NCBI GenBank assembly: GCA_003503535.1
Contig: DOCI01000007.1
Coordinates: forward strand, 21,334 to 28,325
Length of the DNA: 6,992 nucleotides
Source: Planctomycetaceae bacterium
GTDB lineage: Bacteria > Planctomycetota > Planctomycetia > Planctomycetales > Planctomycetaceae
Direction: 5' to 3'
Shown: positions 1-5,590 of the stretch, piece after piece
Position numbering within the stretch: position 1 is the first letter of the stretch
Layout: every line of letters begins with the position of its first letter
Notes under the pieces: generated by a model
The model's input: the letters and a program-made list of their open reading frames with translations, nothing else
Told to the model about the DNA's origin: nothing
The model's database searches: none
Made by a program: the position numbers and the translations under genes

Positions 1-1
1 A

Positions 2-112
2 GAGATCGAATCGATACTGGATGCCTGCGAACCGAACAACTATCGCGTTCGCGATTTGATACACGCATTGGTGCAAAGCCGGATCTTTCTCGGCAAGGAA
101 GGTTGTCTGTAA
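2..112 (+). CDS. C-terminal tail of DUF1592/DUF1585-type secreted protein (partial)
   Basis: The reading frame open from the window start ends at a TAA at 110-112 and encodes 36 residues. The stretch NYRVRDLIHALVQSRIF resembles the end of the DUF1585 (PSD2-like) module, which closes the large planctomycete proteins carrying DUF1587, DUF1592, DUF1588 and DUF1585 modules. Those proteins are exported and often have a cytochrome-like N-terminal region; that part lies outside the window, so neither can be checked here. The family call rests on this short tail and on the neighbour: the next gene is a DUF1552 protein, the usual partner of this family. The stop codon overlaps the ATG of that gene by one base (TAATG), which implies co-transcription and probably translational coupling. 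The biochemical role of the family is not established. Confidence 0.75.
   Translation, partial: EIESILDACEPNNYRVRDLIHALVQSRIFLGKEGCL
95..102 (+). promoter_or_regulatory. Ribosome binding site of the DUF1552 gene
   Basis: The purine run AAGGAAGG lies inside the end of the upstream gene, nine bases before the ATG at 112. It decides the start: a TTG at 103 is in frame but directly abuts this site, leaving no spacer, so the ATG at 112 is preferred. Confidence 0.7.
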
Positions 113-1395
113 TGTACCACCAGAAAATCAATCGACGCCGTTTTCTTCGTGGAGCGGGAGTCACGCTGGCACTGCCTCTGCTCGACAGTTTGCAGTCCGC
201 TTCGGCCAAGGTCTCTGATTCACAACCCCCTCAGCGGATGCTACTCATCTCGAATAATTTGGGTGTGCTCCCCAAGCCATTCTTTCCGGCAGGGACTGGT
301 CGGGGGTACGAACTTTCGCCGTACCTTACAGAGTTGGCAGATTTCCGTAACGACTTCACGATAATCAGTGGACTTTCGCATCCAGATGTCGAGGGTGGAC
401 ATAGCACAGAGAATTGTTTTCTGACAGCCGCTCGTGGTCCTACAAAGAGTGGATTCCGTAATACGATTTCGCTCGATCAGTTCGCAGCCGAGCAGATGGG
501 GCCAGTCACGCGATTTCCGAACCTGAATCTGGGTGTCAACATCGATAAAGCCAATCGCAGTCTTTCGTGGACTCGTGATGGTGTCCTGCTGCCGGCAGAA
601 GACAGTGCGAATGCGTTGTTCAGAAAAATGTTCCTGCAAGGCAACACGGCTGAGGTTCAACGACAGCTCTATCACTTAGAGGAGCGGGGCAGCATTCTGG
701 ATACGCTGCTCGATGACACCCGACAATTTCGAAAAAACCTCGGTCGCGATGATCAGACAAGACTGGATCAGTATTTGACTTCGGTCCGAGAAATTGAGGA
801 ACGTCTGGAGACTGCCCGGCAGTGGGAAACGCGTCCCAAACCTGAAACCGATCAGACGCCACCGGACGACATCCGCGACCCCAAGCTGTTCTTTGAAAAG
901 TTTGACCTCATGCTCTCAATGGGGCGACTTGCCTTGGAAACGGACTCAACTCGGATTGTCACTCTGATGGTCGATGCCTTTGCAACACCCGCGTTCCTGT
1001 TACATCCCGGCCAGAACACGACCGATGGTTATCACAACTTGAGTCATCACGGCCAATCCGAGCAGAAAATGAAACAACTCGAAGATGCCGACCGGCAGCA
1101 GATGGTTTTACTCCGAAAATTGTTCCAGCAACTCTCTGAAACCATCGAAGGTGAAGACCGTTTACTCGATCGAACCATGATTCTCTTCGGCAGCAATATG
1201 GGCGATGCCAATACCCACAACAACACAAACCTTCCCATTCTCCTGGCCGGAGGCGACTTCAACCACGGTCAACATCTGGCCTTCAAACACGATGACAACA
1301 AACCGCTGAGCAATCTGTTCCTGACCATGCTACATAAACTGGGCTTAGAAACAGACACTTTCGGATCAAGTACAGGCAGTCCCATAGACTTATAG
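112..1395 (+). CDS. DUF1552 domain-containing protein, Tat-exported
   Basis: This encodes 427 residues from the ATG at 112, chosen because it overlaps the upstream stop and follows a good Shine-Dalgarno. The N-terminus carries a twin-arginine signal: RRRFL at residues 8-12, a hydrophobic stretch at about 14-26 and an A-x-A cleavage site near residue 32, so the mature protein should be periplasmic or exported after folding. The rest matches the DUF1552 family over its full length. Visible signatures are SNNLG near 47-51, GYHNLSHH near 306-313 and GSNMGDANTHNN near 360-371, followed by LPILLAGG. DUF1552 resembles DUF1501-type proteins and may have an alkaline-phosphatase-like fold, but that is inference and no reaction is known. 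Its partner is the DUF1592/DUF1585 gene just upstream. It looks intact and shows no link to the sulfur genes downstream, from which a terminator and a long gap separate it. Confidence 0.92.
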   Translation: MYHQKINRRRFLRGAGVTLALPLLDSLQSASAKVSDSQPPQRMLLISNNLGVLPKPFFPAGTGRGYELSPYLTELADFRNDFTIISGLSHPDVEGGHSTENCFLTAARGPTKSGFRNTISLDQFAAEQMGPVTRFPNLNLGVNIDKANRSLSWTRDGVLLPAEDSANALFRKMFLQGNTAEVQRQLYHLEERGSILDTLLDDTRQFRKNLGRDDQTRLDQYLTSVREIEERLETARQWETRPKPETDQTPPDDIRDPKLFFEKFDLMLSMGRLALETDSTRIVTLMVDAFATPAFLLHPGQNTTDGYHNLSHHGQSEQKMKQLEDADRQQMVLLRKLFQQLSETIEGEDRLLDRTMILFGSNMGDANTHNNTNLPILLAGGDFNHGQHLAFKHDDNKPLSNLFLTMLHKLGLETDTFGSSTGSPIDL

Positions 1396-1461
1396 ACCAA
1401 TTTCAAATGGTTACTGCAGTTCCTTGAACATCAGTTTTCGGGAAACGTTGTGTTCGCTCCT

Positions 1462-1484
1462 GCTGAACGCTTCAGCTAATTTTT
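1462..1484 (+). terminator. Candidate Rho-independent terminator of the DUF1585-DUF1552 unit
   Basis: GCTGAA (1462-1467) and TTCAGC (1471-1476) form a perfect 6-bp stem with a 3-base loop, followed by TAATTTTT. The stem is short and the T-run is interrupted, so it would be a modest terminator. Its place, about 65 bp after the stop codon of the last gene in the unit, supports the call. Confidence 0.45.
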
Positions 1485-1531
1485 GAATATGCTCTGGGTG
1501 ATTCAGATACGCGGTTCATATCAATGCAATG

Positions 1532-1557
1532 TCGGATATGACGTGAATAATATCCGA
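1532..1557. repeat. Inverted repeat, 8-bp arms with 10-base spacer
   Basis: TCGGATAT at 1532-1539 is perfectly complementary to ATATCCGA at 1550-1557, with a 10-base spacer. No T-run follows, so it is not an obvious terminator. The centre-to-centre arm distance of 18 bp is somewhat long for a simple dimer operator. It could be a hairpin in an untranslated RNA, a protein site or chance. Confidence 0.4.
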
Positions 1558-1844
1558 GTATCTACTATGCACGATTTGTACCAATCACTCCAGAGGACTC
1601 ATTATTCGTGTTTAATCGGGGCATTGATGTATTGCGAGGTGAGTTCTTTTCACAGCAGTGGACAGAATTTGTTCATTGAGAACACCATGCAGTGTTGTGT
1701 TCGGAAATCATTTTTATTTTTTTTCATAGCGGGTTACACACTGCTGGGAGGTCGTCTGAATAGACTCGACTATGGGTATCGTTTGCCATTTATTGGCGAG
1801 AGGAGTGTGAACGAATCGGAGTGGTCAAAGTGTGTTAAAATTTA

Positions 1845-1900
1845 ATATCGTCATGAAAACATAAAAATTGACTCATTGACATGTCGTGAGGTAACGATAT
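1845..1900. repeat. ATATCGT inverted pair flanking the arsR promoter
   Basis: ATATCGT at 1845-1851 reappears as its reverse complement ACGATAT at 1894-1900, where it overlaps the -10 box of the arsR promoter. The same heptamer occurs twice more after the arsR gene, at 2261-2267 and 2308-2314. The placement fits an autoregulatory operator, but the arms are 42 bp apart, more than one ArsR dimer normally spans, so two separate sites or chance are also possible. Confidence 0.35.
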
Positions 1901-1903
1901 AAT
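1876..1903 (+). promoter_or_regulatory. Consensus sigma70-type promoter for arsR
   Basis: TTGACA at 1876-1881 and TATAAT at 1898-1903 match the bacterial housekeeping consensus at all twelve positions, with a 16-base spacer. Transcription should begin near 1910, giving a leader of roughly 19 bases before the GTG start. An 8-bp palindrome GACATGTC (1878-1885) overlaps the -35 box, and an ACGATAT element overlaps the -10 box. Either could be a repressor site. So strong a core promoter suggests the gene depends on repression for control. Confidence 0.75.
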
Positions 1904-1916
1904 AGGTACGTCTAAT

Positions 1917-1922
1917 GGGGAG
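1917..1922 (+). promoter_or_regulatory. Ribosome binding site supporting the GTG start of arsR
   Basis: GGGGAG sits six bases before the GTG at 1929. No in-frame ATG lies nearby with a comparable site, so this supports the GTG start. Confidence 0.65.
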
Positions 1923-1928
1923 AATACA

Positions 1929-2270
1929 GTGGCTACGAAAACGAATAAGAACAAAGGTTCCAAGCCTCCGGGCACTGTTGAGGACTTTGCTGAAGCTGCA
2001 GAATGTTTAAAAACGCTGGCGCACCCCGTCCGACTGCGCATTGTTCAAATGCTGCTGCACGGTCGCTACACGGTCGGAGAATTGGCTGCTGATTGCGGGA
2101 TTCAAGACAACGTCGGTTCAGAACATTTGCGTTTACTCCAGCGGTGTGGTTTTCTGGTGAGTGAGCGGGAGGGGCGACGCGTTTATTACAGTGTTGCCGA
2201 GCCGCATCTGGAAAAATTAATGGCCTGTATCGAGGGGCGTTTTTTACCTTGTGGGGCTAAATATCGTTGA
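1929..2270 (+). CDS. ArsR/SmtB-family winged-helix transcriptional regulator
   Basis: This encodes 113 residues from a GTG start. A basic N-terminal tail (1-15) is followed by the dimer-forming and winged helix-turn-helix core. Visible signatures are LAHPVRLRIVQML at 30-42, the helix-turn-helix around 48-71 with SEHLRLL at 64-70, and the wing EGRRVYYSV at 81-89. Proteins of this family usually repress their own operon and release DNA when a metal ion or reactive sulfur modifies cysteines. The E. coli ArsR arsenic site (C-V-C-D-L-C) is absent: those positions are T48, G50 and A53. In persulfide sensors of the SqrR/BigR group the first sensing cysteine follows R-L-x-I-x; here that position is Q40. 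Cysteines present are C26, C56, C73, C100 and C108. Given the sulfide-oxidation genes downstream, a sulfide/persulfide-responsive repressor is the likeliest role. The effector is inferred from context only. Confidence 0.88.
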   Translation: MATKTNKNKGSKPPGTVEDFAEAAECLKTLAHPVRLRIVQMLLHGRYTVGELAADCGIQDNVGSEHLRLLQRCGFLVSEREGRRVYYSVAEPHLEKLMACIEGRFLPCGAKYR

Positions 2271-2333
2271 GTTGTTTATAGTCAAAATTCCATTTATTTG
2301 GGCGTATATATCGTAATGTTGAGATGTTTATAG
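2261..2333. repeat. Duplicated motif at the end of and after arsR
   Basis: TTGAGTTGTTTATAG at 2267-2281 and TTGAGATGTTTATAG at 2319-2333 match at 14 of 15 positions, 52 bp apart. Each is preceded by ATATCGT (2261-2267 and 2308-2314), although the second copy has four extra bases between the two parts. The first copy overlaps the arsR stop codon. The arrangement suggests a pair of protein-binding sites upstream of the exporter operon, or a local duplication. I see no strong promoter core here. Confidence 0.5.
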
Positions 2334-2438
2334 CTATGGATACATGTGCGTATTACTGGCGGTTCAAAGAGAATTCGTTGCTTGTGCGTGTGATGGATGA
2401 GTAACTGATTGCCGGGTTTTGCGAGGTCGTCAAGATGA

Positions 2439-2450
2439 TTAGATATCTAA
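2439..2450. promoter_or_regulatory. 12-bp perfect palindrome upstream of the exporter gene
   Basis: TTAGATATCTAA is self-complementary over 12 bases and ends 28 bases before the ATG at 2479. The position, just ahead of the first gene of the sulfur operon and after a gap of over 150 bp, fits an operator. A weak TTGCGA at 2419-2424 could serve as a -35 box for a promoter whose -10 would lie in the palindrome, but the -10 match is poor. Confidence 0.35.
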
Positions 2451-2478
2451 CTTTGAATCCAGGCAAGGATGGTGAGAC

Positions 2479-3303
2479 ATGTTCGGTCTAGCGATCCTTT
2501 TCGGCGGTATCGTTGGTTTTGCATTAGGCCTTACGGGAGGTGGAGGTGGGGTCTTTGCTGTTCCACTGCTTGTCTACGGATTATCTATTGCACCACGGGA
2601 AGCCGTTGGAATTTCGTTAGCATCCGTAGGCGGTATTGCTTTGTTTGGTGCCACGGACAGATTAATTCGTGGAGAAGTGGAATTACCAACAGGTCTCTTG
2701 TTTGCCATTGCAGGCATGATCGGTGCACCGTTCGGCTCGTACCTCTCGAAGCTCATTCCAGAGAATGTCTTGCTGGTCATGTTTGCCATGCTAATGCTGG
2801 TTGTGGCCTATCGGATGTGGGGCAAAAGTAAGAATCCGAGCATTGCCAGCGGAGTTTGCAATTCGGAATCAAAGAAGATTACCGACCGTAGTGCCTGCCA
2901 GCGCGATGAGGACGGCAGGCTACGATTGACTTCCAGATGTGCTCGACTGCTGGTGTTAGTGGGTCTGATGACTGGCGTGCTCTCCGGAATGTTCGGTGTT
3001 GGCGGTGGTTTTATCATCGTACCGGCATTGGTTTTGCTCAGCGGCATGGCAATCCATCGTGCAGTAGGAACCTCGTTATTTGTGATCGTACTCATCAGCA
3101 TCAGCGGGGTGGTATCGCACATAGTGAATGGAAACCCGTTGCCGGTAAACACAACATTACTGTTTCTGGTCGGTGGGGGTGTTGGCATGTGGCTGGGGGG
3201 TATCGTTGCTACTCGATTAAATGGCTCCACTCTTCAAAAAATATTCTCGATCGCGGTTGTGGCGGTTGCGGCATTCGTGATTTTCAAATCCGTTGTGGTG
3301 TAG
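2479..3303 (+). CDS. TauE/SafE-family sulfite/sulfur-anion exporter
   Basis: This encodes 274 residues from an ATG nine bases after AAGGA (2465-2469). It is a polytopic inner-membrane protein made of two related halves, as in the TauE/SafE family. The first half has GLTGGGGGVFAVPLL at 17-31 and the second GMFGVGGGFIIVPAL at 170-184. Hydrophobic segments lie at about 2-20, 43-58, 70-90 and 97-113, then 156-188, 196-218, 225-243 and 254-274. A polar loop (about 115-154) joins the halves and carries C127, C140 and C154. Family members move sulfite, sulfoacetate and other organosulfur anions. Here, 31 bp before a persulfide dioxygenase gene that produces sulfite, sulfite export is the natural reading. 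Comparable regulator-exporter-dioxygenase clusters are known from BigR operons in proteobacteria. Substrate and direction are inferred from context. Confidence 0.88.
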   Translation: MFGLAILFGGIVGFALGLTGGGGGVFAVPLLVYGLSIAPREAVGISLASVGGIALFGATDRLIRGEVELPTGLLFAIAGMIGAPFGSYLSKLIPENVLLVMFAMLMLVVAYRMWGKSKNPSIASGVCNSESKKITDRSACQRDEDGRLRLTSRCARLLVLVGLMTGVLSGMFGVGGGFIIVPALVLLSGMAIHRAVGTSLFVIVLISISGVVSHIVNGNPLPVNTTLLFLVGGGVGMWLGGIVATRLNGSTLQKIFSIAVVAVAAFVIFKSVVV

Positions 3304-3334
3304 GTCCAGTTCATACTTTTAAGGAGATCGACTC

Positions 3335-4741
3335 ATGTTACTCAAATATTTCTATGATGAAAAACTTGCTCACGCCTCATACCTGGTTGGTTGTCAACGC
3401 GCCAAAGCCGCCGTCATTGTCGATCCTGGTCGCGACATCGAACAGTATCTTGAAATGGCAGATCGCGAAGGTTTGAAAATCACCGCAGTTGCCGAGACGC
3501 ATATTCATGCTGACTATGTTTCCGGTGCCCGGGAACTGGCAGATCGTGTCGGAGCGAAACTGTATGTTTCTGATGAAGGCCCGGCAGAGTGGAAATACCT
3601 TTATCTGGATGACTATGACCACGCGCTGATGCACGACGGTGATCATTTCATGATTGGAAACATCAAATTCGATGTCCTGCACACTCCGGGGCACACACCG
3701 GAAAGTATATCTTTCATGCTGACCGATCAGGGAGGAGGAGCTAACAAGCCGATGGGGATTTTCACTGGCGACTTCGTATTTGTCGGTTCGATCGGACGCC
3801 CGGATCTACTCGAAGAAGCAGCTGGTCTGATGGATACAGCCGAGCCGGGGGCTCGCGACCTGTTCAAATCGGCTGAACGATTCAAATCACTGCCCGACTA
3901 CCTGCAGATCTGGCCTGCACACGGTGCGGGAAGTGCCTGTGGGAAAGGGCTTGGTGCAATTCCTTCGTCGACAGTTGGTTATGAAAAACTATTCAATCCT
4001 GCACTGCAATTCACAGACGAAGAAGAATTTGTGAAGTACATCCTGTCGGATCAGCCGGAAGCTCCGAAGTATTTCGCGGTGATGAAGCATGTCAACAAAG
4101 CTGGCCCGACCATTCTTGGCGAAGGTCACCATCATAAGATGCTGGAACTGTCCAGACTGAATGAGGCTTTGACTTCCGGAACGGTGATCGATTTGACTCC
4201 CTCTCCGCAATTTGCCAAAGGCCACATTGCAGGGACACTCAACATTCCGATCGGAATGCTGGCAACTCAGGCAGGATGGCTCGTGGACTACGACAAGCCG
4301 ACTTATCTGATCTGCGAACCGCGAGAACTTGAAGAAGCTGCACGCGTTCTGCATAAAATTGGTGTGGAAGAAATTATCGGAGGTTTCGATGCGTCGGAAG
4401 TCAAATCGTCAGGCAAGGCAAATGAAAAATACATATCCGGAACCCCAGCAGAGTTGTCCTCTGCAATTCAGTCTGGCGAAGTGAAGTTAATCGATGTTCG
4501 TTCGAACGATGAATGGAACGAAGGGCATATCGAACAAGCCGAACATCGTTTTCTTGGTCGATTACCGAATCATTTAGATGATCTTCCGAATGACAAAAAA
4601 ATCGTCGTACATTGCCGTAGCGGTGCTCGCTCGGCGATTGCCGCAAGCGTTTTGCAGGCGGCTGGTTTCAAGAATGTCGTGAATCTGACCGGTGGATATA
4701 CGGCATGGAAAGCAGAGGATTTGGCAAGCACAAAGGCATAA
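3335..4741 (+). CDS. CstB/Blh-like persulfide dioxygenase-rhodanese fusion
   Basis: This encodes 468 residues; AAGGAG at 3321-3326 sits eight bases before the ATG. Residues 1 to about 255 form a metallo-beta-lactamase fold of the ETHE1 persulfide dioxygenase type, with THIHADY at 55-61 (H56, H58, D60), HTPGH at 116-120 (H120), TGD at 144-146 (D146) and PAHG at 194-197 (H196). By family knowledge H56, H120 and D146 would hold a single Fe(II). C202 in the SACGKGLGAIP segment matches the conserved cysteine of staphylococcal CstB. Residues about 275-352 form a degenerate rhodanese-like domain and about 370-463 a complete rhodanese with CRSGARSA at 427-434 (C427 catalytic). The expected chemistry is oxidation of low-molecular-weight persulfides to sulfite, coupled to sulfur transfer giving thiosulfate. 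It has no signal peptide, so it is cytoplasmic. It lies between the exporter and DUF1641 genes. It is somewhat longer than CstB (about 444 residues). Confidence 0.92.
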   Translation: MLLKYFYDEKLAHASYLVGCQRAKAAVIVDPGRDIEQYLEMADREGLKITAVAETHIHADYVSGARELADRVGAKLYVSDEGPAEWKYLYLDDYDHALMHDGDHFMIGNIKFDVLHTPGHTPESISFMLTDQGGGANKPMGIFTGDFVFVGSIGRPDLLEEAAGLMDTAEPGARDLFKSAERFKSLPDYLQIWPAHGAGSACGKGLGAIPSSTVGYEKLFNPALQFTDEEEFVKYILSDQPEAPKYFAVMKHVNKAGPTILGEGHHHKMLELSRLNEALTSGTVIDLTPSPQFAKGHIAGTLNIPIGMLATQAGWLVDYDKPTYLICEPRELEEAARVLHKIGVEEIIGGFDASEVKSSGKANEKYISGTPAELSSAIQSGEVKLIDVRSNDEWNEGHIEQAEHRFLGRLPNHLDDLPNDKKIVVHCRSGARSAIAASVLQAAGFKNVVNLTGGYTAWKAEDLASTKA

Positions 4742-4806
4742 TCGACGAGTAACGCACTGAACTGGCTCGACACTCTTTTCATTCACTATTCACCAATGAG
4801 ATTTCC

Positions 4807-5547
4807 ATGGAAACGACACACGAAAGACCTTCGCTTGCCGATCGGCTGAGCGATCCTCATACGACGGAAGCCTTGCATCGCCTGCTGGATCGAGCTGAAT
4901 CGCTCGATCAGATGCTCCAGGTAGCGGGTGACCTCCGCAATCTGGTTGCGATCGCTACAGATTTCTTCGATGCCGTTTGCCACAAAGCCTCACTGGACGG
5001 GATCGATCTGGAAGATCGGGCGAGTCAATTGCTGAAGTTGTTCGTGCAGATCACTGAGCCAGTGAATCTGCAGGCGATTGAGCGATTGATTTCCCGCTTG
5101 CCGAATCTGGAAGCCGGAACCGCCTTGCTGGATGAATTTCCTGATTTGTTTGCGACAGCAGTGGATGTATTTGACGAATGGGCCAGAGACTTGAAGAACG
5201 ATGGCATTGATCTGGAAAAGAGTGTTCGTCAGGGATTGTATGCCGTCTTGTATTTAGGCGGGCAAATTCGACGGGAGGAACTCGATCGAATTGGTTATCT
5301 GGTTAAGTCTGATGTCATGAACGAACATTCGATTGAATCGGTTGGTATGGCTGGTTCGGCACTTGCCAGTTGCCGGAGCGGAACTTGTGAGCATCCCCTT
5401 CCGAAACGAGTTGGTTTATTTGGACTGTTGAAAGCGATGCGGGATCCAGACACACAACGTGCACTCTCCTTCGGCCTGCAGTTTGCGAAATGTTATGGGG
5501 GAGTCCTTGCAGAAAAACATAGCCCTTCAAGCCAGGATCAGAAGTAA
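4807..5547 (+). CDS. DUF1641 domain-containing protein with internal duplication
   Basis: This encodes 246 residues from the ATG at 4807, 65 bp after the dioxygenase gene. The Shine-Dalgarno is weak (a GAG at 4798-4800). The C-terminal part, about 200-236, carries the DUF1641 signature VGLFGLLKAMRDPDTQRAL. Two earlier segments repeat each other: about 53-98 and 121-165, both with an FD pair, an exact DGIDLE at 64-69 and 132-137, and a similar helical run after it. CRSGTC at 189-194 supplies a cysteine pair before the DUF1641 motif. The protein is acidic, apparently all-helical and has no signal peptide or clear membrane segment. DUF1641 genes recur next to sulfide:quinone oxidoreductase and formate dehydrogenase genes in bacteria and archaea. 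Its place directly before the SQR gene suggests an accessory or membrane-docking partner of SQR, but no function is established. Confidence 0.85.
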   Translation: METTHERPSLADRLSDPHTTEALHRLLDRAESLDQMLQVAGDLRNLVAIATDFFDAVCHKASLDGIDLEDRASQLLKLFVQITEPVNLQAIERLISRLPNLEAGTALLDEFPDLFATAVDVFDEWARDLKNDGIDLEKSVRQGLYAVLYLGGQIRREELDRIGYLVKSDVMNEHSIESVGMAGSALASCRSGTCEHPLPKRVGLFGLLKAMRDPDTQRALSFGLQFAKCYGGVLAEKHSPSSQDQK

Positions 5548-5590
5548 TTCTCTTGTTTACCATTTGTAAAATCTCAAAGGAACCCGTGTC

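Larger units (their letters stand above)
1396..1928. other. AT-rich intergenic region without a convincing gene
   Basis: About 530 bp lie between the DUF1552 gene and the ArsR gene. The region holds a candidate terminator near its start, an inverted repeat with 8-bp arms at 1532-1557, smaller hairpins (TGTTC/GAACA around 1668-1682 and GTCG/CGAC around 1751-1770) and a consensus promoter at its downstream end. A 120-codon open frame at 1483-1845 starts with TTG, lacks a Shine-Dalgarno, matches no family I recognise and has a composition unlike the neighbouring proteins (many Cys, Phe and Tyr), so I do not call it a gene. I see no tRNA or other structured RNA that I can name. Confidence 0.6.

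Noticed and set aside
103..111. Upstream TTG start for the DUF1552 gene
   Set aside because: It would directly abut the Shine-Dalgarno with no spacer. The ATG at 112 overlaps the preceding stop codon and begins just before the Tat signal.
1483..1845. 120-codon open frame in the gap before arsR
   Set aside because: It starts with TTG inside the T-run of the candidate terminator, has no Shine-Dalgarno, matches no known family to my eye and has amino-acid use unlike its neighbours. More likely spacer DNA.
1835..2041. Reverse-strand open frame across the arsR promoter and start
   Set aside because: It is a shadow of the arsR coding strand, with no ribosome binding site or recognisable domain.
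2271..2340. TATAGT (2277-2282) and TATATA (2305-2310) as -10 boxes of a promoter for the exporter operon
   Set aside because: No acceptable -35 hexamer lies 15-19 bases upstream of either.
2336..2404. 22-codon open frame starting ATG between arsR and the exporter gene, a possible leader peptide
   Set aside because: It has no good ribosome binding site, no run of regulatory codons and no attenuator-like hairpin with a T-run after it.
3515..3517. Tyrosine (Y61) in place of the usual histidine in the H-x-H-x-D-H motif, as a sign of an inactive enzyme
   Set aside because: CstB-type persulfide dioxygenases commonly have an aromatic residue here, and the iron ligands expected in this family (H56, H120, D146) are all present.
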